64,000 nt of DNA from Ricinus communis (lineage: Eukaryota > Streptophyta > Magnoliopsida > Malpighiales > Euphorbiaceae), in the NCBI RefSeq assembly GCF_019578655.1, contig NC_063261.1, positions 1,116,001 through 1,180,000 on the forward strand, given 5' to 3'. How positions within the stretch are numbered: the first letter of the stretch is position 1; every line of letters starts with the position of its first letter. Below are positions 34,523-45,374 of this stretch, piece after piece. The translations under genes were made by a program, and so were the position numbers. A model generated the notes under the pieces. It was not told the origin of the DNA, did not search any database, and saw only the letters and a list, made by a program, of their open reading frames with translations.

Positions 34523-36047
34523 TGATATCCTTGATATTACACATGTTTACATGCTTGTTCTTGAGTTTTGTTTGGGCAAATTATGTGTTTTTGTATTAGA
34601 ATCACCATGTTTTAGTTTCCTTTGTGTCTCAGGTGCCTTTCTAGGTACGTCATCAAAATTAGAGCGAAATCAGACCAAAATTGGGAAGAAACAAACAAAT
34701 CGGGCGCGTTAGACTGTTCAACACGCCTTACTATCACACCCGTGCTGAGGAGCACGGTCAAGGTCAGAGGGCGTGCTAAAATGCCTTACCCATAGTGAGA
34801 AGAAGTGATTTGCAGCACGGTTTTCGAGAGTGACATAGCCTAGGAGCATGCCCATACTGAGCAGTACAGCCTAAATCCAAGCCACGATGAAGAAAGCTAG
34901 ATGTATAGTTTGATGCTCAACACGGCATGAATCCAGGCCGTGTTGGTTAGGACATCCTGGAACACGGTCGTGTTGAATCCTAAAACCTAATTTAAAAGAA
35001 AAGAAAAAGGAGAAAGAGAGAGAGATCATAAGATAGAGGGGAAAGCAGAAAAAAAAGAACCTTAGGGTATTCAAGACAGACTTTGAGAGCAACCTTCCAG
35101 ATGATCAAGAAGAGGAAAACGGAGACAAATTTCATTTCAACATCATCTAGATTAACTGTTCTTAAGGATTGGATTGAAGATTCAAGGAAAGAAGAAGGAG
35201 ATCTTGAGCTATAGAGATTAGATCCAAAGTTATTCAAGAGGAGATAGCATTTCATTATTCGAGAAAAGGGTGTTCATGTTCTTTTTGGTTCTTGTTTGCT
35301 TTGTATTTGATTCTTGTATTAGTTTAATCATGAACATGTGTAACTAATCTTGTTAAACCCAATTGGGGGTGATCTTTAGCCATGCTAGGCTTGTTTTGGG
35401 CTTAAGTGATTGGATTGTTGATTTAAGATTGTAGTTTTCATTCAAGTATAATAAAATCTATTGTTTCTTCTTCATTTTTGAATCAATTTGAAAACTCCTT
35501 TGCAATTGAGAAATTCAATTGAGTTTGGACAACTGCTTGTGTGATTAGGTGGTTTGTATCTTACAAATAAGTGTAATAATCTACTGGAATAAGAACTAGA
35601 CATTCTTATTAGCGGTAATTTAGAGATTAATGCGATTCAAAAATCAATTGTTAGGAAGAGATTCCAACTTTCGATCTTTAGGGTTAGGAATTGGTTAACT
35701 AGAGAGAGAGGCCAATTCATTTAAGAAATTATTCATAAATCGCAATTCTCAATCAATCAATTCATAATTTATTATTTGCAAGCCGACTAGCTAAAATGAT
35801 CCCCAATTGGGTTAATTCATCTCATTGTCTTTTTCAACTTTCATCCTCTTTGTCAAAATTTAGTTTTCAATTGCATTCTTAATAATTTTTTAGTTAATAA
35901 TCTTCACTATCATTTGATTGGTTAGATAATAGGAATAGCGTAGTAGTAGTAGTTTCTCAATTCTCGTGGGATACGACATTGAATAGTTATATTACATTTG
36001 ATAGGTACACTTGCTTGTGGATTGTTAGTTGTGTTTAGCCAGCATCA
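34523..36047 (+). repeat. A 3' LTR
   Basis: Same sequence as 9341-10890 with scattered changes. It begins TGATATCCTTG after the PPT and ends CCAGCATCA. The 5-mer taaat follows, then C1 gag resumes. The word cluster is at 34705-34975 (gagcacgg, ccgtgctg, aacacggtcgtgtt). Confidence 0.9.
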
Positions 36048-36900
36048 TAAATGTTCTTCTAGGATTGGTTAAAAGGTTGCAAATGATGAACCCGAAGACC
36101 TTTCTAGATTTGTACAATGATGGGCTATAGGTTGAAGAGATCGAAAATGATAAAAGAAAGACTGTGAGAACCGGTAGAAGGGTGAATTACCAAGCTAGAG
36201 GGAGTAGGACCTTGGGTGTGAATGTTGTAAAACAACTGAGGAAGTTCTCCAACTTCAAGCAACCTCTCTCTAAGATCTTCGAGAGGTTAGTTCAAAATGG
36301 CACCTCCAACCTACTATCCTCAAGAACTCACCTAACCCTAACACACCCGGTTATAAACGCAACACCTACTACAAATTCCATCGAGCACCTGGCCACTACA
36401 CTGACAACTGTATCCAACTGAAGCATGAAATTCAAGATCTTATCGATGAGAAAAAACTGACCGATCCTGAGCAACCCAATACTAGAAGAAATCCCTTACC
36501 TAACCACAATAGCACACCACCCGCAAACCAAGTGTCCATGATCAACCCTGACTTTAATAAAGAGGAGGTCATGTACTTTTTCAAAGACATAACCTTCACC
36601 GAGATAGGAGTGCCACTATATGTGGTGTTCCGACATTTAAAATGGATAATCCGACATTTAGACTGTGAGAATTAAAGTCCCAACTACTAAAGGACAATCC
36701 TAAGCCTCACAATGGCTAGTATTGTGAGTATCACCTGGCTTTCAGGCATGTGACGGACCAGTATAACTGTCTCAAGCATGAGATTCAAGACTTGATTGAT
36801 TGTGGGAAATGGCAAGTTGAGCAACTTCCTTAGTATGAGTGTGAATATCTGCTCGGGCAGCCTTCAGGAAAATTTAACTTCAAGGTCTGATATTTGAGGC
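36048..36900 (+). pseudogene. C1 gag, second part, with two zinc-finger-like segments
   Basis: C1 gag resumes with LVKRLQMMNPKTFLDLYNDG. Near 36375-36450 a Tat-type zinc-finger-like segment reads HRAPGHYTDNCIQLKHEIQD (shifted frame). A second, similar one lies at about 36735-36810 (EYHLAFRHVTDQYNCLKHEI), where some metal ligands are lost. Stops and frame changes are numerous. Such segments bind RNA in the gag of this lineage. Confidence 0.7.
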
Positions 36901-37409
36901 CTCCTTCGACTAACATTCAAAATAAGGATGTTGTGCCAAGTGGTTGGGAGTCAGACAATAATCAAGCAACTTGTGAGCTTTGTCTTCTATAGGTTTGGAG
37001 AGAAGGGGAAAAGAAGTTGTTCATTACTATAGAGATTTGGTATAGCTTTAAGGATGAATGTGAGGTCCAAGACATTGAGGCCAAGGACTTCTATACAGAT
37101 TACGACTCTAATAAGAAAACTGAGCCAACGGGTAAGGGTAAGGAAGACAGGATACAAGAATTGAAGAAAGATAAGTAAGCACCTGAAGATAGGGATATTG
37201 GATTATTAAAGTAGTGGAAGAAAGAGAAGAAGATAGACAACATATAGGAGCTTTTGATACACTCATCGAATCATAGAAAGGCTCTGATCCAAGCCTTGTC
37301 TGGTATAAGCATTAGCATAGCAGCTACCTTCGAGGAAATGATTAAATAGTAATTGATAAGACCACCGGGATGACCACTTCCTTGGATAAAGACCTGCCAC
37401 TTGAAGGTA
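36901..37409 (+). other. C1 gag-PR spacer, decayed
   Basis: No clear domain. Frames show charged fragments (GEKGKR, KKISKH) and many stops. It is the spacer between the nucleocapsid-like part and the protease. Confidence 0.45.
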
Positions 37410-37850
37410 GAGACCATAATAAGGCTCTCTACATAGCAGTAGAGGTCAAATGGAAGAGAACTCCATGTATGATGGATAATGGGTCAGCCATCAACGTGTC
37501 ACATACTCCTTAAGCTAGGGCTAACTAATAAAGACCTAAAACCATTATATATGGTTATAAGGGCCTATGATAAAATGAGAAAAGATGTGGAAGGAATGTT
37601 TTCAGCATTGGTAAAGATAGGTCCTATCGAATCCTAGGTGAAATTCACTGTCCTGGAAATTCTAGAAACTTTTGCAATTTTATTGGGAAGGCCATGGTTC
37701 TATGCCTTAGGAAGAATTCCATCCACCGTACATCAAAAGGTAAAGTTCCCTCATGAAGGCGAGGTCGTCACTATTAACACTGAAGGTGGTAAGGTTGTCT
37801 CGACTATCCAAGAAGCTATCAAGGAGCTGAATTCCCCTACTGGATTTTAA
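37410..37850 (+). pseudogene. C1 protease, broken
   Basis: The active-site segment CMMDNGSAINV lies near 37468-37500 (Asp followed by Asn-Gly-Ser rather than Thr/Ser-Gly). After a frameshift, 37638-37850 reads KFTVLEILETFAILLGRPWF and IPSTVHQKVKFPHEGEVVTI, the C-terminal flap region typical of Tat elements. It would cleave the polyprotein. Confidence 0.75.
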
Positions 37851-38490
37851 GTTGATGTTCTCTATGAGGAGTACATGGATCTTAAAGTAGCCAGCATGTT
37901 CAAGAAGACGAATTTCATGCCTGGAATAGGGCTGGAAAAGAATCAGCAAGGTATCACAGAGCTTTTGAACTTCAAAGGTCAAAAGACTTGGCATGGATTG
38001 GGTTATTCCAAAGAGGAAGACAAGGGCATACCAAAGGATAAGTCTCTAAAAAATGTATTTTTCTAGGAGTACAAGCCCTACTCTGTGGAGCCTGAAACTG
38101 TCACTATAGCTAGGACTAAGGTATTAGGGTTCAAGATCTTCAAGAACCTGATCATCGACAGGATGGTCGAGCTGAGTATCAAGGAAGTTCGAGAGAAGGT
38201 CACCACCAAGATAGAGGAGCTGAATCTGGAAGAGTTCACCGCTTTACCGGAGAAAATGAGTCAAGAAGAGCTAGTTGCTCTTATAGAAGATAAAATTATT
38301 CATGTCTTTTATGATGATGTAATAACAATCGACATTTATGAGGATGATGTTTCTTTCATTTCTAAGATTAATGATATGGACGATTTTGCTTACTTATGGC
38401 GATGTTTTTCTTGATGGTATTGTGTATTTTGATAATCATGACATGCGCATGTTTGACACCAATTCCATACAAATTGATTCATTTAATTTA
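37851..38490 (+). pseudogene. C1 PR-RT linker with G-patch-like motif
   Basis: Two long frames (37875-38066 and 38085-38414) give MPGIGLEKNQQGITEL and TWHGLGYSKEEDK, the Gly-rich pairs found between protease and RT in Tat elements, resembling a G-patch. A helical charged stretch (EELNLEEFTALPEKMSQEEL) and an acidic one follow. The link to RT carries a TAG at 38064. Confidence 0.6.
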
Positions 38491-39400
38491 GGCACATATG
38501 CAAATCCATAAAATATTTTGATGGCTCACGATATAACTCTTGAGGAGAGAAGAGACTTCAAAAAATAATAGAAAAAAGAAAAATGGTGTTTGCTTTGTCA
38601 TATGACGTCATGCTAGTTTTAGACAGGAATATAGTAGAGCACCATATTCTGACTCATCCGCACATCAAACCGGTCAAATAAAATATGAGAAGATTAAGGC
38701 CATAATGAGTAGAGAAAATACGAGAAGAGGTTGCTAAGCAGGTTAAGGCCAATTTCCTTAATGTGGTTGACTACCCTGAATGGTTGGCAAACATTGTGCC
38801 AGTCCTGAAGAAGGATGGTAAGGTCTGGATGAGCATGGGTTATCGGGACTTGAATAAGGCATGCTCTAAGGATGACTTTTCCCTTCCACACATAGATGTA
38901 ATAGTCGATAGCACTGCTTTAAATATGATTTACTCCTTTATGAATGGGTTCTTCGTGTACAATCAGATCATGATGGTAGTAGTGGACAAACTGAAGACAT
39001 TGTTTATCACTGAATGGGAATATACTACTACAAGGTTATGCCTTTTTGGACTAAGGAATGCAGGAGCAACCTATCAGAGAGTAGCCACTACCTTGTCTCA
39101 TGACATGATGCACAAGGAGGTGGAGGTGTATGTAGATGACATGATGATAAAGTCCAAAATGAGGGAAGGGCACTTACAAGCTCTTGATAAGTTTTAAGTA
39201 CAAGTTGAAAGGTATAACTTGAGACTCAATTCGAAGAAAAGTGTATTTGGAGTTACATCAAGGAAGCTATTAAGGCACATAGTGAGTCAGCGAGGCATAT
39301 AGATCGATCCGGACAAAGGCCAGGCTATTCAAGATGTCAGCTGAGACGGAGAAAGAAGTCAAAGGTTTTCTAGGGCGCTTGTAATACATCAGTAGATTCA
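38491..39400 (+). pseudogene. C1 reverse transcriptase, broken
   Basis: From 38763 the frame reads YPEWLANIVPVLKKDGKVW, YRDLNKACSKDDFSLPHIDV, then SFMNGFFVYNQI, where the first catalytic Asp (normally in MDGFSGYNQI) is Asn. The YVDDM box is intact near 39127. LFGLRNAGATYQRV is the Tat-type version of the pre-active-site motif. A TAA stop follows at 39195, then RYNLRLNSKKSVFGV. Inactive because of the lost Asp and stops. Confidence 0.85.
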
Positions 39401-39960
39401 TTTCCAAGCTTACAATGGTTTGTGATCCTATCCTCAAGCTTTTGAGGAAATATCAACCCGTTGTGTGGGATGAACATTGTTAGAAGGCCTTCGATAAAAT
39501 CAAAGAGTATCTGATAAAGCCGTTGGTACTAAAGCTGCCAAAGGATGACAAGCTGCTGATTCTATTCTTAGCCATGGAAGAGGAAGCCATAGGGGCAATG
39601 GTAGTACAATGCAGATCCAATGACGTGGAGCATGCGGTCTATTATCTTAGTAAGAAGTTGTTGTCTTATGAGTCGAAGTATAACCTTGCAGAAAATATGG
39701 GTCTACCCATGATATGGGCTATAAGAAATTTGAGGCATTATTTCCAATTTTATAGGGCGCAGGCATTCTCAAAAATAAACCCACTGAAATATTTGTTCAA
39801 AGCTCCATCTTTTATGGGAAAGCTAACTAGATAGTTAGTACTCCTGACAAAATTTGATATTGAGTATGTTGGCAAGAAGTTAGTTAAAGGTAGGGTTATA
39901 GCATAATTTTTAGCTTAGAATGCTATCGAAGGAGATGACCCTTGAGATCTAGAGTTCCTT
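39401..39960 (+). pseudogene. C1 RNase H, broken
   Basis: Frames read WDEHC and KAFDKIKEYL, then 39523-39834: LPKDDKLLILFLAMEEEAIG, HAVYYLSKKLLSYESKYNLA and AIRNLRHYFQFYRA. This is the first RNase H domain following RT in the Tat lineage. The first catalytic Asp position (usually YLA-type in this lineage) is altered as in relatives, consistent with a degenerate first RNase H. Stops: TAG at 39481 and 39832. Confidence 0.7.
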
Positions 39961-39984
39961 GATGAAAACCTAGAGGCAATTTAG

Positions 39985-40375
39985 ATTCAAGAATGGAAGA
40001 TGTACTTCGATGGAGTTATAAACTTAAGAGGTGTAGGGTTAGGAGTAGTTCTGATCACACCAGAAGGAGAAATGTTGCTAATGGCCAAGAGATTGGACTT
40101 TAGAGTGCGCAATAATTTGGTAGAGTATGAAGCATGTTTATTTAGATTAGAAGAGGCTATGGCAGCGGGAGCTAAGAAATTGATGGTTTACGGGGACTCC
40201 ATACTGGTAATCCAACAAGCCATTGAGGAATGAGAAGTAAAAGAGGAGAGGTTAAAGCTGTATGTCAACTATCTCAAGACTTTAATATGTAATTTCTCCA
40301 AGTGTTCCTTTATACACTTGCCTCGAGATGAGGATCAAATGGCGGATGCATTGGCTACTATAGCGTCTATGTGGG
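39985..40375 (+). pseudogene. C1 archaeal-type second RNase H (aRNH)
   Basis: The frame reads WKMYFDGVINLRGVGLGVVL, NNLVEYEACLFRLEEAMAAG, LMVYGDSILVIQQ and IHLPRDEDQMADALATIAS. The Asp of YFDG, Glu of EYEA and Asp of YGDS fit the RNase H catalytic set, and the closing MADAL matches too. A second RNase H of this type is a hallmark of the Tat/Ogre lineage. A TGA replaces the Trp codon after EE at 40231. Confidence 0.85.
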
Positions 40376-41722
40376 TCAACCCCTTGCAGCTTTCGATGAA
40401 ACCTTTAGTGATTGTGAAATCGAGTGCGCCTTGTTATTAAGGGGATCAAGTAATGCAAGTTCAGATGGAACTGGAAGAGCCATAATTCTACGATCTGAAG
40501 AGGTTTTAGAAAACAGGGAATATCCGGTGGAAGCAATTGCTAGGGAAAGATACGGGCTACAGATTCAAGCTAGAAATTACATCAGCCATGAGGGAGTTCT
40601 AAATAAAAGGATGGTGTCGGGTGTATAGCTCCAATGTGTGACTAGAATAGAAGCTCAAGTAGTGATGGAAGAAATGTACAAAGGACTATGTGGGCCTTAT
40701 ATGAACAACATAGTATTAACTAGGAAGATCATACGTCAAGGATATTATTGGTTAACAGTGAAAGAGGATTGCATAGCATTAGTGAGGAAGTGCCATGAAT
40801 GCCAGTTGTATAGTGACTTGAGCCATATACCTCCAACCGAGTTGCATAATTTAACCTCTCCTTGGCCTTTTGCAGCTTAGGGGATTGATATCATTGGAGA
40901 AATAAAACCTCCCTCAAATGGTCACAGGATTATAGTCGTAGCGATTGACTACTTCTTTAAGTGGGTTGAAGCTGAGTCATTCACAATTATGGGGGCAAGG
41001 CAGATGGCCAGATTTATAGAAAGGAACCTGATCTATAGATATGGGGTCCCGTATCATGTCGTGACGGATAATGGATGTAGTTCATGTCTAAGACAACAAA
41101 CCTATTAGTAGAATACAAGATCAAGCATTACAAATCTTCTCCGTATAGACCTCAGGTGAATGAAGCAGTAGAAGTAGCCAACAAGAACCTAAAGAAAATA
41201 CTTTCGAAGAGGGTGTGGAATTACAAGGGTTGGTCATTTTGATTAACCTTTGTGCTTTGGGGATATCGAACAGCCGAGTGAATATCGACTGGGCAAAAAC
41301 TACACTCTATGGTTTATGGGACTGAAGTAGTTTTGCCGATAGAGTTAGAATTGAAGTCTTTGAGAGTTGTATTAGAGGCTGAAATATCAAATTATCAATG
41401 GGTCGAGCAGAGATACCAGCAGTTAGCTCTGGTCAATGAGAAAAGGATAAAAGGCCTATACCATATGTAGTTGTATCAAAAGAGGATAGTTGTGGCATTC
41501 AATAAGAAGGTGAAGCCAAGAAAGGTCAGAGTTGGTGATCTAGTATTGAAGCACACAAGACATACTGCATTCAACCCGAGAGGGAAGTTCAGGCCTAATT
41601 GTGAAGGCCCGTACTTGGTAAAGAAGATCCTGCCTAAAGGCGTTATTAAAATCTCAAACCTAGAGGGGAATGAGTTCACTAGACCAATCAACTTAGATCG
41701 TCTCAAGAAACACTATTTATAA
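40376..41722 (+). pseudogene. C1 integrase, broken
   Basis: The linker is decayed. Integrase pieces: the zinc region (VMEEMYKGLCGPYMNN, YYWLTVKEDCIALVRKCHEC), LTSPWPFAA then GIDIIGEIKPPSNGHRIIVV with the first catalytic Asp, VVTDNGCS with the second. The third acidic residue region (near 41155) is in a shifted frame. The C-terminal part, 41471-41722, is open: KVRVGDLVLKHTRH, GPYLVKKILPKGVIKIS, PINLDRLKKHYL and a TAA stop. Confidence 0.85.
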
Positions 41723-42011
41723 AGTAATAGAAAAATAGCGTGCTAATTGGAAAACCTAGAAAGGCTGGTCAGGCAAAAAAAAGGAAAATAATCAGCTAGA
41801 AAATCTGAAAAGAGTAGCTGATGACAGAAGTTATATCTTGAGGAATCAAAATGTACCCATATGGGCTTTTATTAAATGAATAAATTATTTAGAATTGTTA
41901 TCAAACATATATATATTTCTATTTACCATTCAACACCCTGACTGAAAGAAAAAACAAAGCTAATAGTCCTTAGTAAAACAAATGAGATCTAGAAAGAAGT
42001 ATGTTTCCTAT
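41723..42011 (+). other. C1 post-integrase stretch
   Basis: A-rich noncoding DNA. It contains ggaaaacctagaaaggctgg and aaaatctgaaaagagtagct, degenerate copies of the post-integrase repeat at 43010-43200. Nothing else is seen. Confidence 0.4.
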
Positions 42012-42975
42012 TGTCAACACCCCTTTTCTGGATACAGATATTGAGGAAAAAATGGAAAACCCTATGATAAGTTTTACTGCATTCTCGGGTCTCGAAAGGC
42101 GAAGGATAGTCGAATATGAGGCTGAGGTCGAGGTTAATCCAATTGGAATCAGTTTTTTGAAATCAATTTGGACTTAATTGTCAGAAAGAAATTAAGTTTG
42201 AGGGTTAAAATAGAAATTGTTACAAAATCAGGGACTAAATTGCAAAAATTGGAACTTCTTCTTTAGAGCCAATCGCTTCTATATAGTGCTAATCGGCTTT
42301 AGGATAAATCCAATTGATTCTTGACTCCCTGATGTCATTTTTTTAGAAGATTTTACATCCAAATACAGTTTCTAGAAAGTTTCCTTAGTGATAACCATTG
42401 TTTTATAAATAATTACTTTAATTTTAAATAAATAAATAGAATGTTTATCGATATATTCCTAGAATTATCTCTTTCTCTAGGGTTTCCTCTAAAGCCCTAC
42501 CTTTATAAATAGTAAGAGAGGTTTAGGGTTTCAGGGAGGAGGCAAGAATTAAGATTTGATCAAGAATAAAAATAAGAGCAAAGAAACATTAAGAAAGAAA
42601 GAAAAGAGAGAAAATTAAAAGAAAACAAAAGAGATTGTATTGTCAATCATAATTATAATTCAAGGACTTAAGCCACTAAAGAAATAAGGATTTTAGGAAA
42701 TTGGCCACTAAAGAAAGAGGACTTGTGGAAACTTTTTTTAAACGATGGAAGATTTTTCGAAGTCAAATCTAGCTCTGGACTCCTATCCAATTTTGGATTC
42801 AATTGCTTCCTCATGGCCCGAGACATGCAGATCTAATATAGACAGTGACAACCTAAGGATTTCTACTACCATACATCTGCATCAATCATAAAAACTAATT
42901 TTTTATTCTTTTTATATGTTTATTTGCTTTTATATTACTATTTCTTTGAAACATGATTAGGGTTTTTATCTTTGA
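42012..42975 (+). repeat. C-family LTR fragment (5' part only) inside C1
   Basis: It starts exactly at an LTR start (TGTCAACACCCC) and follows C-family LTRs through the TATA box (about 42502) to attagggttt...tttgatga, where homology stops (matches up to about 6330 of the 5' LTR). The post-integrase repeats of C1 begin just after. No target duplication is visible. It may be an insertion with a deletion, or the product of an exchange between two C elements. Confidence 0.65.
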
Positions 42976-43009
42976 TGAGTATGAAAGAGATAGAAAAACA
43001 GAAAATATA

Positions 43010-43200
43010 GAAAATAAAAAAAGGAGGAAAATAAACTAAGTTGAAAACCCGAAAGGGTAGCTTAAGAAAAATACCAAAAATAAGGCCTGCTTAGTTGAAA
43101 TCAAAAGGGCGGGCTTAGGCAAAAGTTAAGACAAAAGCCTGCTAAGTTGAAAATCCAAAATAGCGGCTTAGAAAAAAACTAAGGCAAAAAAAATAGCAAA
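43010..43200 (+). repeat. Degenerate tandem repeats after C1 integrase
   Basis: Three to four units of the type agttgaaaacccgaaagggt, then gcttag and a run gcaaaa, occur in a row (43031, 43094, 43145). I recall such repeats directly after integrase in plant Tat elements. On the - strand they would lie in the 3' part of the antisense gene. Confidence 0.5.
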
Positions 43201-43394
43201 AGAAAAGAGATTTGGCTGCATACCTGTAAGAGAATGAGGCTACCACCAAACTATTGATGGGTTCTATACACGTCTAATCCAATGATGGTTTCACCTAAGA
43301 TGACTGGAATTTATATGCTCCATGCTCCACCTAGTCAATAATTCCAGCAATTCTGATATCTCCCCCCCCCCTCTTGGGGAGAAATTAGCAGAAA

Positions 43395-43844
43395 TTAGGC
43401 ATAAAGGCAAAAGTCCAACATTTGAATCCAAGTAGGTGTGCCCTCTTCCTTTTTCTCATAGTAAGAGATCAGAGAAGTAAGGTTAATGTACTCACCGATA
43501 GAATGGGAAAGTACCTTAGCTAGGGGGCATGTCGTATAACTCCACCATTTTGCTAGGAAAAGGTTCATCGAGTTTTGGTAAGGCAACAGATGAGTAGAAC
43601 CCAAAGGGCGTCCAAGAATGGTAGGGAATCCTTCAATTATGGGGCACAACTCTTGTCCATTGAATTTAAGGGCATAGTGCCCTGGGTACTAAAAGTTGAC
43701 GGTAGAATGGAGAAACCTATAATCAAGCTTGATATGTTGCATGGCTTTAAAGGATGAAAGATGAAATTTTTCAATTTGGATCCAATCATCACTTGTTAGG
43801 GCTTTGAGGAGAGTTTGCAGGCTGTTGGCCCCTTTTTGAGACAT
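43395..43844 (-). pseudogene. C1 antisense gene 1, DUF7745-like
   Basis: The - strand frame starts at ATG 43844 (MSQKGANSLQTLLKALTSDD) and reads IKLDYRFLHSTVNF, a TAG in place of the family Trp, YPGHYALKFNGQELCPIIEG and LGRPLG, ending at TAA 43395. The pattern (helical start, hydrophobic IKLDY, W-P-x-H, F-x-G-x-E-L-x-P-x-I-E) matches DUF7745 proteins, which are common in plant Ty3/gypsy elements. Function unknown. It is antisense to C1's gag-pol, with its own TATA box 56 bases upstream. Without the TAG it would be 149 residues, shorter than the family. Confidence 0.55.
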
Positions 43845-43898
43845 ATTTTTGGCTTTTTAAAGTAAAAATCACATATGAGAAAGTGAGGAGGCGCATGA

Positions 43899-43910
43899 GT
43901 ATATATAGGC
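43899..43910 (-). promoter_or_regulatory. TATA box of antisense gene 1
   Basis: On the - strand it reads gcctatatatac, about 56 bases before the ATG at 43844. A palindromic-word cluster (agagccaatcgg at 43946-43957, continuing at 45375) lies just upstream of it. Confidence 0.6.
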
Positions 43911-43957
43911 CTCAAATTGATGTCTAATTTAGACTCTACAATGGTAGAGCCAATCGG

Positions 43958-45374
43958 TTATAAATCATAAATAGTCATACTTATTGTGTTTAATTCCATT
44001 ATATTTTGATTGGATAATGTGCTTAATTGTGAAAATTGTGTTTATTCTGATCTAAGTGGTAAAATATCAAGGATTGAGTGGAATTCAGCCTAAAGACATG
44101 TTTTAAAGCATCACTTGTCAAAAACCAAGTCTTTTGGAGGAATAACAAAAATTTATGCAAAAGGTCATTTTCAATAAGGTGTGACCAGGCCTTACAATCT
44201 GTGAGCTGTTGGAATTTGTAGAAAGGAATTTCGAATTTTCAAGTTAAATTCGTGGTGGACCCACTTTTATGTTATTTTCTTTATTTTGGAAGTGCTGGAT
44301 AAGGAAAACTGACTCCCATATTATTTAGAATTTTAATTTCTTTAGATTACCCTCTATCTTATCCTTCATTATAGGATTGAGATCATATAGGAAGTTTATT
44401 TCTTTTTGGATAAGGATTATCTTATTAGTGTTTAGGTTTGACTTCCTACAAAAGGAGGCTAGTTCTACAAAGTAAAGGACGGCTGGGTACTTTGAGATTA
44501 TTATTATTTTTCTTCTATTCCCTACAATTCTTTTCTTGTGAATTTTTACTCCACCATGTGTGGCTAAGTTTTTAGTTTCTGATTCAAGAGTGAATAAAAT
44601 CCAATTTGATTTTGTGAGGTTTTGTGCTTAACAGAATTCTTCTTTAATTCAAGTATTCTTTATTTCTTATTTTTATTATTTATGAATTTTTGATATTGAT
44701 TAAACTGACGACTCAATTTGATATTGATTTTTCTATTGCTAAACTTTGAGTTTGTGATCCGTAATTGTCATGAACGATTAACACAAGTAGCAAAGAGCTA
44801 GCTCATGTGTGTGTGATTGCAGCCTTTTCAAATTACATAGCTTGCATGATAGGCTCTAGGAAAATAAAGGAACAAGATTAATTCAATTGCAGCTATCTCG
44901 ATCAATTACTGTTGGTTTAGTCATTCTCATTATTCTTAATGCTATCATTGAGTTGATGTGGAACGCTATCGTGCCCAGTTGACTAATGGTAAGTTTTGAT
45001 TTGGATGCTGGGTTTAAGTCAATTATATTAGGAGAATTTACACTTATTGCGGCTTTTCCGAATAAGTAGACTAAGTACTTGAATAAAAAATTTGATATTT
45101 AAGGCTATGATCAGAATTAAAATTGGATGGAATTTGCACTCTTGAATTGGAAGTTTGGTAAGATTGATTTTTACTTCCTTTAATATTCAGCTTTTATTAT
45201 TTTTTTGTTTATTTATAATTTTGGTTCAAACATTCAAAACCCCCCATTTTTATTATTTATCTTTGAGAAGCTATTCACATTGGTTCCCTTGGGATTCGAC
45301 TTGGTTTCACTATTTCTATAAGTTAGTTTAGGAAAATTAGTAATTTATTTTGAAGGGCTTCGACAACCCGTTCA
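43958..45374 (+). repeat. D-family LTR 1, solo-like, with perfect TSD
   Basis: It runs from TTATAAATCATAAATAG (start mutated from TGATAGATC) to CGACAACCCGTTCA. The 5-bp repeat atcgg flanks it exactly (43953-43957, 45375-45379). It is followed by C1 sequence, not by a PBS, so on its own it looks like a solo LTR. It carries one word AAGGTGTGACCAGGCCTT (44176-44193). Confidence 0.85.

Larger units (their letters stand above)
9341..36047 (+). mobile_element. A: Athila-lineage Ty3/gypsy retrotransposon (contains element B)
   Basis: LTRs at 9341-10890 and 34523-36047 share start (TGATATCC) and end (AGCATCA). The flanking 5-mers are gaaat and taaat, and C1 gag continues across the gap. Removing element B leaves about 12.5 kb: LTR, tRNA-Asp-type PBS, gag, PR, RT, RNase H, INT, a separate post-pol gene, a long 3' noncoding region, PPT and LTR. 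Motifs of RT and INT are of the Athila type. All genes carry stops, and the RT active site is changed, so it is dead. Confidence 0.9.

Noticed and set aside
42012..42975. This fragment as the 3' LTR of C1
   Set aside because: It stops halfway, post-integrase repeats follow it, and the LTR at 56339-58585 has the matching target base set (gtgat against gcgat) and resumed CACTA sequence.
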